Part shown: one piece after another, positions 34,428 through 46,054 of the stretch
Layout: every line of letters begins with the position of its first letter
How positions within the stretch are numbered: the stretch's first letter is position 1
Assembly (NCBI GenBank): GCA_025093985.1
Contig: JACAAK010000006.1
Location: 1,550,001-1,614,000, forward strand
DNA length: 64,000 bases
From: Calvatia gigantea
Lineage: Eukaryota > Basidiomycota > Agaricomycetes > Agaricales > Lycoperdaceae
Reading direction: 5' to 3'
Translations under genes and position numbers: made by a program
Notes under the pieces: model-generated
Told to the model about the DNA's origin: nothing
Database searches by the model: none
What the model saw: the letters and a program-made list of their open reading frames with translations, nothing else

Positions 34428-35302
34428 CCGTTTCTGCTTAAAGGAGAGGTGATAAGTCATTGGGATATCCACCAGAGGGACTATATAAATGGCGTGGACA
34501 CATAACGTTGTCTGTTATGTCATTCGCCGTTTGTCTTGGAGTCTTAGCTATTCTCAGTAAATAATAAACCCGTGGAAGGATCGATGGTCCTCACCTGGCA
34601 GTGGGGAATCAAGTGGCATGTCGGGGTTATTCCGCGGCGGGACTTCTGTCTACTTGTACATAGGTGTCGGTCGCGGTCTAGCTCAAAAACTTTGAGGCAG
34701 GTTCAATACCTCACCGGCTGGTATAAGCGCTGGAACAACCAGTTACTTGCTCCACCGAACACTTAGGTTGCAAAGTCTACATGTTTAAATTTTGGACCGC
34801 CGCTAACGCCGTAGGTAAGCTTATCAATGTTCTCTCAAATATTCCAACACATGACCCTCAGTTTGACTAAAGTGGTTGTGCAATAGCTCCTCCAGCTTAC
34901 CCCTTCAGAAACGACAAAAGAACACGAGAGACAGGGAAGCGATCAATTGTTTTCAGTGGCACTCATGACACGACTCCTGATGTTTTGTGGATATCATCAC
35001 AGTGGATATCATCACAATACATAAATAAAGACTGGAATGAATCCTTTTGACCCACAAAAGATGCTTGCTATCTTCCGTTGATAAACATAGATAACGCTAC
35101 ACGGGCCTTTCAAATGGCCTTATGAGTGTTAATGAAACAGGGGTGAGATATTAAAATTGGTACAAGATGTACAAATCAATGAACTGGACACAGAAGAACT
35201 AAGAACCCAGGCCAGCAAAACGCTTCACCTCTCACGTCCTGCGCGTAAACGTCAACGGAACCCTCACGGGTCTACAAAACGGAAAGCTGAATCAGAACAA
35301 GC
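34428..35302. other. Spacer between P3 relic and P450 gene
   Basis: Shares its sequence with 17012-17840. It includes a candidate TATATA at 34483-34488 for P3 and the P450 3' flank. No gene. Confidence 0.6.
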
Positions 35303-37560
35303 TCATGAGCGCAACAGAACCCCAGAAACAGACCTCAAGGTCAGCGTAGGCGTTGACTTCAACACTCTTTCCTTCCTCTGTTCAAACGTCTCGTGTGCAA
35401 ACTGTGGCTCCTCCTTGATGGTGATTTTATATCGGGAGACGAGCATTGTGAGAACTGTTACACCTTCTACCTCACCGAACCTGTCGTCCAATACGCAGTA
35501 TATCAGCGCGTGCTCCCCAGATAGAGCAGAGAAAGAAAGGTGAAGGAACCGATGCATACTTTCGTCCCAAACAAGCCCTCGCACCAACACTAAATGGAAC
35601 GAACGCGTCTTTATTCCAACCCGATTTCGAGAATCTATCAGGTTTGAATGTTTCGGGATCTTCCCAGTATTTGGCTACCAGACACAAATGCAACAAATTT
35701 AGCAACTGATGAAGGCACGAAACCGTACAACACTTACGATTGTAATGCAAACCAGGCGCATCAATCATAATTGGTGTACCTTTCGGGATCGGTACAACAA
35801 CAGTTTCACCTTGGCGATTCGTCGTCCTGAGCGTTGTATCTTCTCCACTTTTTTTGGGAATTATAGTAACCTAAAATTAGATTCAACAATGAGTATACGC
35901 CAACGACGACGGGGCGAATTACACACGGGTGGGTACATTCGCAGGCTTTCGTTGAAGACACTGCGTAGTATGACTGTTAGTGGCGAATCCCGAGGGATAG
36001 GAGGAGATACGTACGCCATGGTTTGTGTCAGAAGTGGTATTTCCTCATAGGTCTGCCAAGTAGAGTCAGGTGAGTGTTATGTGACATATCTAGGCAAGGA
36101 GAGAGGAGCGAACAGGTTCTTGGGGATTACTGAACAGCGGACTTGATATGTTGGTACAATTTTTCTTGTTCGTCAGGGTGGAGAGCCAGAAGGGCCAGGG
36201 CATAGCAAAGTGTGTGTGCTGTTGTCTAAAAAGAGGATGAGTGGGACTGAATGGCGTGCTGGGAGGAAGGGCAGACCTCATGGCCGGCGAGAAGGAAGAT
36301 GAAAATGTTTCCTAACCGTAACGTATCAGCTATCTACCTCAGTGGGAATGCAAGGAACACACCAATCAACTCGTCAGAAGTTAATGCTTCCTCGTCGATA
36401 TCATTGCTAGCTTCCAAAAGAGTACTGAATAAATCGTGTCTCTCAACCTTCTCGGACTTCGTCCGTTCCTCGACCATTTCCTGACATATATGCCTGTTCG
36501 CCCCATGTTCTCAGCAACATTTCTTCTCTTTTCATCAATCATGAGACGCACCTTGAGTTCTTTGATAGACAAATTTATTTCCCTTCCCTTCTTGGTAAGC
36601 TTCATCATCCAGTCTGGAAGCAAAATCTTGATGATGATATATCTCAGTACCGTGGAGATCGCGTGTTTGAATGTCATTTGATGGCCGGAAGGGATTGTAG
36701 TGTCTTCCTTCCACATCATTCTACGACCGAAGCCGGCTGCGCTGATGACAAATAATGCAATCTAGGACATCCTCCATGAGTTTGGGGGTGACGTGAGGGG
36801 TAGCCGCGGGCGTACAGGGAGTGTTATTTCGAGGCAGTGGTCGAGCGAAATACTCTCTTTGTTACCCCAGATGTTATCGAAGAGGTCGTTCATGATGGCG
36901 ACCGTTTCTTCCCAAACAAGCTTGTTGTTTCGCTATAAAAGCATCACTTTGTGAAATAAGAGTTGAGCTGAGGGAAGAACGAGACGCACATCCGAGAAGG
37001 TAGGAGCAGTAATCTTGCGATACCTCTTCCACTGTTCTCCCTCCGAGGCAACAATGTTATAGCCGAAGATCGACAAAGTGCCGTAAACCTCAACTGGTTT
37101 AGGAAATCTGGCACGATTAATAGTAACTTCCTGCGAGTCCAACCTCAATAAGTAAGATCAATATCAAGTACAAGGGGAGGCTTGCCTTAATTGCATTGGC
37201 GTCGGCGAGAGCGATATCGACCTTGGATGGGAAGAGACCAACGTGTGAGACGATGTCACTACCTGCCCATTCGTAAACTGGATAGGTGGAACTGGATAAG
37301 TATGAGCTGTCGTGAAATTGGGAGATTTGGGTTCACCAGAGTGTTTATCCCTCATTGGATAGTTTTTCCCTTGGCAAACGCCAATGCATTTCGGTAGGAA
37401 AATCGCCAGGCCAGTATTGGAATTCACGAGTGTGCGGTAACCCGGGACATTGCTGTGGTACCATATGGTTTTTGGCCTTTTAGTGTGAGGTCCAGAATGC
37501 AAATTTTCAAGACATACCCAACGCTCTGGACAATCCGTCGAAAACTAACCACCTTCTGGA
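35303..37560 (-). CDS. Cytochrome P450 monooxygenase
   Basis: At least 14 exons, minus strand. From the 3' end: 35303-35480, 35560-35674, 35738-35870, 35927-35960, 36015-36052, 36136-36225, 36277-36311, 36363-36480, 36552-36761, 36816-36932, 36990-37130, 37186-37277, 37337-37476, then about 37518-37555; all phases agree. Landmarks: VASEGEQWKRYRKITAPTFS (C-helix), FIFLLAGHE joined to TTAHTL (I-helix), NESLRMYPP (ExxR), and FVPFSVGARACLGRK, the haem-thiolate loop with the ligand Cys. About 490 residues, with an N-terminal hydrophobic stretch (AVLYVIQKVV). The first exon and ATG are unresolved; one splice site is weak (GTTCAG at 36135) and one intron starts with GC (37185). Likely an ER oxidase of secondary or xenobiotic metabolism. 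Its 3' end was duplicated to 17.8-18.2 kb. Confidence 0.85.
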
Positions 37561-38234
37561 TAACATAGAGGACAGCTGAGTGTGAAAAGGGCCTGTAACC
37601 ACATTGTGGGCGTGGGATTCTCTTGCACAGACAGAAGCCGAGTATTTATGATGTACATCGTCAATGTTTTATTTTTGGTTAAAGAAGCATCAATCTGCCG
37701 GGCGTTGCCAGTGTTGCCCAAGATTCTTGTCTCCGGGACGCTTTCCCGATCATTCGGATAAATCGGATGACACAACCACGCCTTAGTAGTAATCGTGCTT
37801 TTTAAGTGGACTCGGAGATAATAAGCGGCCCAGCAGTCAAATAAGCTCCCCGACCCCGTGACGCCGTAGATGTTGAGCTCCACATCTCTATTCAGCTACT
37901 TGCTGTACAAGTAAATCTACTGCTAGGATCGCGGTGAGCGCAAGTTCGGATCACAGCGAGCTAAGTCAAATGCAGTGCCAAGGCCGGGAAGGGGGATCTT
38001 CGTGTGAACCAAAGCCTTGAGACGCTGTAGGAAGGAGACTTGTTTCACTTTGTATGTAAGTTACACGAGTGGTGGTTTGCGTTGTGTTCAAACCGCTCCT
38101 CTGTGACATGTGACATTGTACTGCTGTTCCCATATCACTCTGGGCGCTCTCAGTCTCCAGGAAACCCCGACACTACTTATGTGAGTGTTTGAATATCGGG
38201 AGTTTTACGATTGTCATGACATTAATCTACATAG
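37561..38234. other. Intergenic between divergent P450 and SET genes
   Basis: Should hold the first exon of the P450 gene (minus) and of the SET gene (plus). I could not fix either start. Nothing else is supported. Confidence 0.5.
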
Positions 38235-40670
38235 GTCCAGGGAGGCTACGACAGTTGATGAGAGTTTCTGGAAGAATTCCCCATCTCCAGAACCCGAAGA
38301 CGAAAAGGGCGAGGAGGGGAAAGAATGGGGCTTTGAGGTCGTTGGAGAAGAAGTTGACAACAGGGGAGAAGTGCGGTATGTTAGTTATTCACATACCGGA
38401 GTCCGCGATTAAACTGAACCTGTTCTCAACGTCGGGTAATAGCTATGAGGTATCGCTTGAAACTCCTATCTTCTCCTCGGTCTAAACTTGGATCGTAAAG
38501 ATTCAATGGGACAACTGGCAACACATAGACGGAACTTCACAAACCTGGCATCGAATGCCACCATACTATCTACGCGATTGGCAGCGAAAACAAAAACGGA
38601 GGAGAGACGAACTCGTTCAAGACTCGATCGACGTTGAACTGATACCACTCTCGGGAACTGATATCCACAATATAGAGACGCGACTCCGTGCACAGGCGTA
38701 CACAGAAAAATTGGAAACACGACGAAAGTATGACCCCAAACTCGAAGAACAAATGGCTGAGCTCCTCGTGGATAAATTAGGCCCAGGTTGGGATTCGAAA
38801 GAACTTGGTGTTTCGTCCGCCTCGGCTGCACAAGCTTCACCTGCACATACAGCACGAGGTTTAAGACTCTCGACTGTACGTCAGCAACAAAAGTCAAATT
38901 CGCGACAACCAGAGGCAGGCCGAAAGAGTACATCAAAATCACCATCTATTCCTGATCCCACCGTACCAGGGTCAAGATCAGTACCAAGGTCGTCAAAACC
39001 ACTACCTACGCGCCAAGGAATTGCGCAGCCACAGCCACAGCCGCAGCCGCAGTTGTCTTCTCCTAGTATGCTAATCCGAAAGCGCAAGATGTCCGAGGTA
39101 GAGGGCACTGGGAGTGGATCAGGATCATCGAGGTATTCGTAATTAGATCTCGCCAAGCTTCTTCCCCAGTCATCAGTCATTCGATCTTAGGAATAATGAT
39201 GACCATTTACGGCCCGTCGGGAAAGGAAAAACCCCTATGCACAGGTAAGCTTTTGTGTTTGTCATTTGCCATTGCATTTAAACAATGTGGAGGTAGTCTG
39301 CGAAGGAGGTTGCAGATGTCTATGCAATGGTCACAGTTGGCTCGCTCGGTCGGCGCTGCACCTATATCCTTTGTGAACGAAGAGGACGACGAAGAAACTC
39401 CACCACTTGCACCCGATTTCCAGTACCTTGAAAAAGGATATATTTAGTCCGTCCCCCTGTCCTGCCCACTCGAGATCGAACTAACCAGATTACAGCCCAG
39501 ATGGAGTTGAACAACCAAATGCGGCATTCAAGGTCGGCTGTGATTGTGTCCAATGCATTTCTCCTTCAAATTGCGACTGCCAAAGTGTTTCGGAAGTGGT
39601 GAACGAGAGGGGTCATAAAATCTTTGCCTATAATAGATCCGTGGGTCGACTCCTGTTTCCATATCCCGCCACAGTTAGCACAGTTAGCTAAGAAAGGCTT
39701 TTAGGGCCTCTTCTCATTCAATACCCCGAGAGGTGTTGAAGTGATCGAGTGTAACGAGGTGAGTGTAGGCTCGCTGTAGGAACCCATGAGTATGGTGCTC
39801 ACTCTCCGAGAGGTTTGCAATTGTGATCTAGCATGTAGCAACCGCGTCGCACAACGTCCTCGCGATGTCCCGCTACAGGTATTCAAAACCAAACGAAAGG
39901 GGTGGGGTGTCCGTGCAACCATCGATATTGACCGTGGAAAGGTATTGGGAACATACTCAGGGTTCGTTGAATGATCTCTTTCTTCAACACAGCTGACGAG
40001 GCGTGACTTATTTCCTGTGCCACCAGACGTCTTGTGTATGTTGCGTTCATGTTATAGGAAACTATTGTCAATGCTGATCCGGAGATTCTAGGACGCGCGA
40101 CGAAGCTTTGAAAATGAACAACATCACCGGGGGATACGTTTTCGACTTGGACGGACAGGAAAATCTGGAAGGGAGAGATGAAGAAGATGGACCCGAAGGG
40201 AAGTTCAGTGTTGATTCGAGAACCTGTGGTATATTATATTCCCTCTGGTTACCTTCGGCTTCAATCCTTATGACATTGCTACATAGGAAATTGGACACGC
40301 TTTGTTAAGTGTGCCCCTTTCCCCTTCTTTCCCATGTTGTAAGCGACGACTCAAGTTTGACTGATGCAGTCATTCTTGCAACCCAAATATGATGATATAT
40401 CTCGTAGTTTACGACACCATACCTGCTGTATGTTTCCGTTTCTGTCGCACCCCAGCCCACTTACTTACTTTGATTCCACAGACAAACCGACCATACATCG
40501 CATTCGTAGCACGCAAAACCATCGAAGCAGGGGTGGAGCTCACAGTGGATTACGATCCTGTCTCTGCTGACTTGCAGGATAGTGAACGCCCGAGCAACAA
40601 GAATGCAAAAGGGATGAAGAAATGTGTTTGCGGTAGCGAGAAGTGCCGGGGTTATGTTCAGATGTGCTAA
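38235..40670 (+). CDS. Chromodomain-SET histone H3K9-type methyltransferase (Suv39/Clr4-like)
   Basis: Exons 38235-38379, 38501-39132, 39191-39244, 39309-39446, 39496-39640, 39705-39758, 39813-39961, 40058-40066, 40092-40228, 40287-40308, 40370-40427 and 40482-40670, phases all consistent; an upstream first exon with the ATG is not resolved. Domains in order: a chromodomain-like start (EWGFEVVGEEVDNRGEVRY, IQWDNWQHIDGTSQTWH); a basic, Pro/Gln/Ser-rich linker; pre-SET Cys cluster (VGCDCVQC, NCDCQ, VCNCDLACSNRV); SET (KGWGVRA, GTYSGKLL, YVFDLDG, WTRFVNHSCNPN with the NHSC motif, VDYDP); and post-SET (CVCGSEKCRGYV). This matches enzymes that write H3K9 methylation in heterochromatin. Exon 8 is only 9 nt long. 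Confidence 0.9.
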
Positions 40671-40832
40671 TATATTTTCTTGGATCTCTCGTTCTCCCAT
40701 ACTAGGGTATATTGTCTGGTTCGATTGGTTCCAAATACACATGATCCTTCCTCTCGACAGATAGATCGATATAGCACGGTACATAGATGAATAGTCCGTT
40801 GGCGGTATTTGCAAAAGCAAGGGATGACGATA

Positions 40833-41812
40833 TCAGTTGTTCTTTTTCATGTGCGCCCTGCCAGAGTTGATACTCGAACTCAATACCATCCCGGCAACAG
40901 TCAATGAATGAGCGATGTCCTTCCCTAAAGCCCAGATGATGAAGCTGGGAACAATAATCCACAACCTATATAAAGATGTGAGAAAGCCCTTCTGTATCTG
41001 CAAAGCCAGGGACCTGACTCACCCATTGGGTAAAATCCAGTAAACCAACAAGGTCAGGGCGTCATTATGGCCAATTTGGCAAAACCCGCAGTAATACTCA
41101 TTTGCCCAGTAGAGGACCGTTTTGGCAACAGTCATGAGCTGCCGAACTGAACCCAATCAAGGGGGCACCAGGCCATTGGGTAACATGGGCCAAATAGACG
41201 TATGTAATGTTGAGAAGGGTTTCGACAATGTTCATCAGGGCTTACGAATCCGCGGAAGATGTGTTTTAAAGAAAAGAAGCAAGGGGAGTGAAGGTTACGT
41301 ACATTGAGCATTGGTGAATCCATCGTTGCTCTCGAGTGCAGGGAGCCCATAGACCTAAAAACTCCTTAGACGACTGCAAACGAATGAAAATCGCGTGTTG
41401 AACTTACGTAGTCAACCTATGGTCGCCAAGACACAGTTCAAGGGAACAAGGTGGAGCCAGCATTAACGCAGGGGTATTCAAAGGTGGAGCTTGTCGTACC
41501 TCTTGGTAGAGCGCGTATGGGCGCCAAATCCAGTGCAGATCACCGCCCTGAGGGTTTACAGTTAGCCAAGCTGTCAAGGCCGTCAAGGTTTGTACCCAAT
41601 TGGTACTAGACGGGAGGCTCGAATGACGTGCAGACCTTCATCGACCTTGGACTGGTGAGCCATGCGGTTAATGAATTAATGAATCCTAGTAGCTTCTCGC
41701 TCAATGAAGATGGAATTACGTACCGCATGAAGCAGTATCCGACGTCCCATGCAATGACAGGGGCGGTGAGAAGGAACCAGGCTGTGACCCACCAGTAGGT
41801 ATTAACTGCCAT
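40833..41812 (-). CDS. EXPERA/emopamil-binding-like multi-pass membrane protein, possible frameshift
   Basis: Exons, minus strand: 41724-41812, 41636-41651, 41500-41547, 41408-41416, 41303-41354, 41023-41240 and 40833-40965. The protein reads MAVNTYWWVTAWFLLTAPV, then WDVGYCFMRPRSMKGGDLHW, WRPYALYQEVDYVYG, DGFTNAQSLMNIVETLLNI, EYYCGFCQIGHNDALTLL and LWIIVPSFIIWALGKDIAHS. Trp-Asp, RPRS and the GFTNAQ/NIVE pattern resemble fungal EXPERA-type ER proteins; I am moderately sure. The C-terminus KKNN fits a dilysine ER-retrieval signal. Near 41133 the frame changes by one base (after GFSSAA), which breaks the protein unless it is a base-call error or unusual splicing. Two exons are tiny (16 and 9 nt). 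Confidence 0.6.
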
Positions 41813-41921
41813 GTCCGCTTGCTCGCTGAAAAATGGATTCTTAGATGTGGATACAAGGTGAAAGAGCGAGCGTGCGTGTGTGACTTTCCGAGGTTGTTGC
41901 CAATGGATGACTTCCCGCAGC

Positions 41922-42403
41922 ATTTAGAATTCTAGATTATATTTCTAAATCACTCCAAGTGGCAAGAACGTGACTTGCCAGGAAAGCCGGGTGATGGTAT
42001 CGTATCGGATCTCAAAAGAGGGCCTTTTCTAAACCTTAATCTAGAGGAGGCCTCCTACCCCCCCTCCTAGTTGCAGACGCTCGTTATAAACCCTTTTTTG
42101 AGGCTCCGCCATCAATTCTCCATTTGGGTCCTTTATCTTTTGGTTGTGTATGCACTTTCCTGTCTCCAAAATACAATATGCGACCGCTGCAGGTCTCCAA
42201 ACAATATGGACATAATAGTTATCAAGTCAAATTATTGTATCTCTTCACTAGCTGCAACCACTTTTGAAGGATATGAGAGGCTCATCAATTTGTGGCGTGA
42301 AATTTGTCATGGCCTCAGCGGTTTGGATTTCATGCAGTAGCTCGGCTGATTTTTCGGCACTAAGTGCCATTAAGGTTTAGAAATTGGATCTAGAATTCTA
42401 AAT
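41922..42403. mobile_element. Short terminal-inverted-repeat element (MITE-like), 482 bp
   Basis: Left end ATTTAGAATTCTAGAT, then nearly TTTCTAAATC. The right end read on the minus strand from 42403 is ATTTAGAATTCTAGAT, then TTTCTAAACC. The interior is noncoding. It sits about 110 bp before the start of the EXPERA-like gene, so it may affect that promoter. Target-site duplication not evident. Confidence 0.65.
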
Positions 42404-44155
42404 CCTACGGAAAGTCATCCAATACCACAACCTTTTGCCGGTTCGGCGCTCGTGATCTATTTCCGTCATTAAATATAATTATCACCGTGATCATCTGTGG
42501 TCGAGAAAGCCGAACCGTACAAATAACAAACATGGTAGGACATTGAGGGGACACATTAGGACACACTTTGGCACCATTACCTACGGTTTAAAACTCCTTA
42601 TTGGCGTAAGTACCATATAATATGATGGGTTGGTAAGGCACCCCGAAGAGAAACAAGAACCGGCGCTTAGATGAGCACCCGCAAGGGACAATTCAGCAGA
42701 CAATCAACTGTGCACTTAGAACGACGATATCAAACGACCTGCGAACAGGGCAAGGCCTGACTTGCCCTCGGCTGCGTACTCAATGACTCCATGGCGTGTA
42801 GTCTTTCCGTCACGGGGGTCCAAGGCCCAAACATGGTCCAGAGCCGACTACTATATGGCGAAGCCTCGAAGGGAAGCACTTGGGAGATTGAAACATTCGC
42901 ACTGTGCCCGAAAACACATTTTTCCTTGCATGTGAGTGACGTGCAACACGGGTACTTATCCGAAACCAGTTACCAACGTTCTCGACCCTCTTTCTGGATC
43001 ATAAGTATTGAGGTGAGGCAATCCCACAGGCACCATGGATAAGTACAATTTGGACGGTCGGACAGCTCAGAAGCAGGAAATCGGCCCAAGGACACCGTCG
43101 TTAATTGATATCGGTCACTTTCCCGTGCGTTGATTATCTATGGTAACAGACTGATTCTCCGTTTGTCGAGGAGGTGACGGCCACAGGTGTCAATGCCAGA
43201 CAGGCCAAGTTAACATCGTGCTTAAGTTGATGCCTCATTGAATCAACACCTAGCATCGGAAGCAATGGCGTAGTATTCGCACCCTGGTTTGACCGATATA
43301 AGCGATTGTCTCGAAACCATCTCTACACTTACCCCGGACCAGAAAACGCGGGAGGACATGATAACAATTGTTACAGCCTTGGTTAGGCTCTGCATTTGAC
43401 GTTTTTTTTTTTTACTGTCATATGTAATTGTCTGCCTGCTCGAACGTGTTGTTAGGACAATAATTCTAAACAATTTCTTTAGCTTAAAGCTAGCTTATCC
43501 AAAAAGAACCGCTCCAGGCCCTACTTGTAATTGTCAGTAAGTTTCTAAGGGAGGTGGGTCCGGGTGGCGGATGACAATAACATGCGGAGTGTGTACAATA
43601 CAGCCTTTCTTTCATTGTAGTGAATCGTGAACGCTGATGAGGGTGGCTTGTCAGGTGGCGTAAGGAAGAGTGCGAACTCTCACGTCTCACACAGACACGT
43701 TTCCTGATTGTTTTGCGGTGATACGAGGCCCCAGAACGGGAATTTCCTGGATTGCACTTCGTGATTGTCTATGGTGACGCCGGGCCAAGGCGACGATGGA
43801 ACGCCTGCCGAGAAAAAAGGCGATCCAAGACAGGGACCTACACAGCCCTGGCCAACTGCAAGGCATATCCCATCTGCCAAGCACCAAAAGTTCACTTAAC
43901 ATTCCATCCCTGTCCGAACAACCTCGTTCCGCTTCCTGGTATTCCTTCACGAAGCGGGCATACTACAACACTTATGGTCGTAAACAAGACGGGAGATGAA
44001 CGCTGTAGATCGCCGTTTCACAAATGGTGTACCTTAGGAGGTTTGCAATGAACGTAACACCAGGCACGGAAAGGCACCACCCGATGAATAGGAAAATTAG
44101 ACAGGGTCCACTCCGTGAATGGAAGGTGGGCATGCCTCGCGACCTCTTGGAGGCG
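42404..44155. other. Intergenic, no gene supported
   Basis: Several open stretches of 60-100 codons exist on both strands (for example 42791-43042 and 43752-44051), but none has domain-like sequence, splice logic or coding bias that I trust. A 14-T run lies near 43400. Confidence 0.45.
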
Positions 44156-44162
44156 TATAAAA
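44156..44162 (+). promoter_or_regulatory. Candidate TATA box of the repeat-peptide gene
   Basis: TATAAAA-type sequence (GCGTATAAAAGGG) about 120 nt before the ATG at 44280, with a C-rich leader between, typical of strongly expressed fungal genes. Confidence 0.6.
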
Positions 44163-44279
44163 GGGTCTGCAGCCATTTGTCTTGTTACTGCAAAAAGCCC
44201 CACTTCTCCCCTCAACCCCTCCCTCCGCCCAAATATCCTCTCCTGTGTCTTATATTGTCAGATTGTAATTCATTGAACG

Positions 44280-44805
44280 ATGCGAGTTCAATTCCTTTTT
44301 GTTGTGTCCATGATCGGCGCTGCCCTAGCTGCTCCCGTTCCTGTGGGTTTATCTTTGCCCCTTATCCAAGTCGACTGATAATTGAACTCCCTGTCCTCTA
44401 GGTTGACGACGGAGCCATGGCCATCGCTGTAAGTCTTATCGGATAAGAGTTACCTCATCTTACTCACGTTGCTCTTTTCGACAGAGAGAACCTAGTACTG
44501 CCGCCTGGAAGCGGGATGCTCAACCAGCCAGTGATTGGAGAAGAGAACCTGGCACCGCTACCTGGAGAAGGGCTGACTGGAGAAGGAAAGCTGAGGCTCA
44601 ACCAGCCGATTGGAGGAGGGAACCAGAGGCCCAACCGGCTGACTGGAAGCGGGAGCCTGAGGCTCAACCAGCTGACTGGCGAAGGGACGGTGGTGGTGGC
44701 GGGGGTCGTGATTGGCGAAGGGAAGCAAGCGCGGAGCCTCTCTCCTCTGAATGGGAACGCGAAGCAGAACCCGAACCAGTAGCCGCTCCCCCCTGGAGGC
44801 GATGA
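44280..44805 (+). CDS. Secreted repeat precursor with Trp-dibasic units (kexin-processed peptide candidate)
   Basis: Three exons: 44280-44342, 44402-44428 and 44485-44805; 136 residues. Start MRVQFLFVVSMIGAALAAPVP is a clean signal peptide with an Ala-x-Ala cleavage site. After VDDGAMAIA, the whole of exon 3 consists of short units ending in Trp plus a basic pair: STAAW-KR, AQPASDW-RR, GTATW-RR, ADW-RR, EAQPADW-RR, EPEAQPADW-KR, EPEAQPADW-RR, GGRDW-RR, then SSEW-ER and a final APPW-RR at the C-terminus. Lys-Arg and Arg-Arg are Kex2 sites; Glu-Pro, Glu-Ala and Asp-Ala after them suit Ste13-type dipeptidyl trimming. This is the layout of fungal alpha-factor-like and other kexin-processed peptides, giving mature peptides such as QPADW. 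Function unknown. No modifying-enzyme gene is recognisable beside it. Confidence 0.82.
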
Positions 44806-46050
44806 TTGAATTCGACGGTCAGCGTCGGTCTGGGGGATAATCGGTCTGACCGACGGATCGGCGTTAGGACTCGTCAAGAGGGAGGAGAAAAATTCTGTGA
44901 TGTGATGCCAAGGGTGCTGGGTTTTTGCTGTTAACGCCGGGTAGGGTGGCCGGTGGGAAGTGCCTTTAGGTTCGGTCTAAAGGCTGGACTGGACAAGGAT
45001 ACCTCCATGCATACCTCCTGCCTTTTTTTCTTTTGTCTGCTGTTATATTTTCCAACGCTCATTGTTACCTCCTCAAAGTATCAATACCTTCCCTTGTTCT
45101 GTTTCTATTCCTGTTCTCACTGTTCATATCCATCTCTGACTGGTATCGAAACGCCGTAATTAGATATGTTATTATATCCTTGATTTTGTCGATTTGGAAG
45201 ATGTACATTATGCATAAGCCTCGATCCCGGTGGAGAAGGACTGGTTCCGCATCTCGTTACGATTTTCCGGGATTTTCTGAGAATCAAAACCTTGGGCTGT
45301 TGATAAAAAAAAAAGAGTAGTGTCTTGATTGTATGTGCAGGGGTGGGGTGCGTGTGGGAAAAAAGGGACAATGGGAATGCATGGGACTTCTGTGTCCGAG
45401 CAAACCCCAAGCAATTGTCGCAACAAACTGCCGACGTTCCAAAGAATACAGCCTTATCCTGAGTGTGCCGACCTTCTATTGAGGGAACGAGGTGAATCGA
45501 AATACAACCGCGTATGTTAGCGATGTGGGGAAGGTGCTGGAAGGCTTTGCTTCCGCTGTCCGCCATGCTCTAGTTGCCCTTACGTCGAGCGGTTGGTGTG
45601 CGGGCGGTGGACATGCTTCTATCAATACCACCTTACTTGGCGCGACGATAGGACGGAGGATTTTAGTGATATGGCAATATCATCTCGCCACGCGCCGGGT
45701 AGGGCCAGAAATATGGCATGTACAATGTTATCTGATAGTCTTAACCAAACAGGGAGGCAATTTAGGGCATTGTTCCCTCTTATCACCCTCCCTCTGCACC
45801 ATCGATTGAAATTATCTGGATGCACGTAGGGATAATCGAGGTCGAGACTCATGGAGTTGACCGTCCGTCGGTGATGAAGGGGTTGGGTGGATAACTTTTA
45901 GGAAATTTTGAAAAAAAAAAAAAAGAAGCCGGGGCACCAGGTTTCGTGCGATGCTTCTTTGCAATTAGATAATTATGCTATCTCGCCTCAAGATGTGAAC
46001 TCTGCTAATATCTCATAAACGGGGACGAGGGGTCTCACGTAGTGACCGTG
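44806..46050. other. Peptide-gene 3' region and intergenic
   Basis: 44806 to about 45200 is T-rich and probably the 3' UTR. The rest contains A runs near 45307 and 45910 but no gene I can support. Confidence 0.45.
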
Positions 46051-46054
46051 GCAG

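Noticed and set aside
44464..44877. Minus-strand 137-codon open frame and plus-strand 88-codon frame (from 44516) over the repeat-peptide gene
   Set aside because: Both are shadows of the repetitive exon; neither has a signal peptide or splice context, while the third frame gives an ordered precursor.
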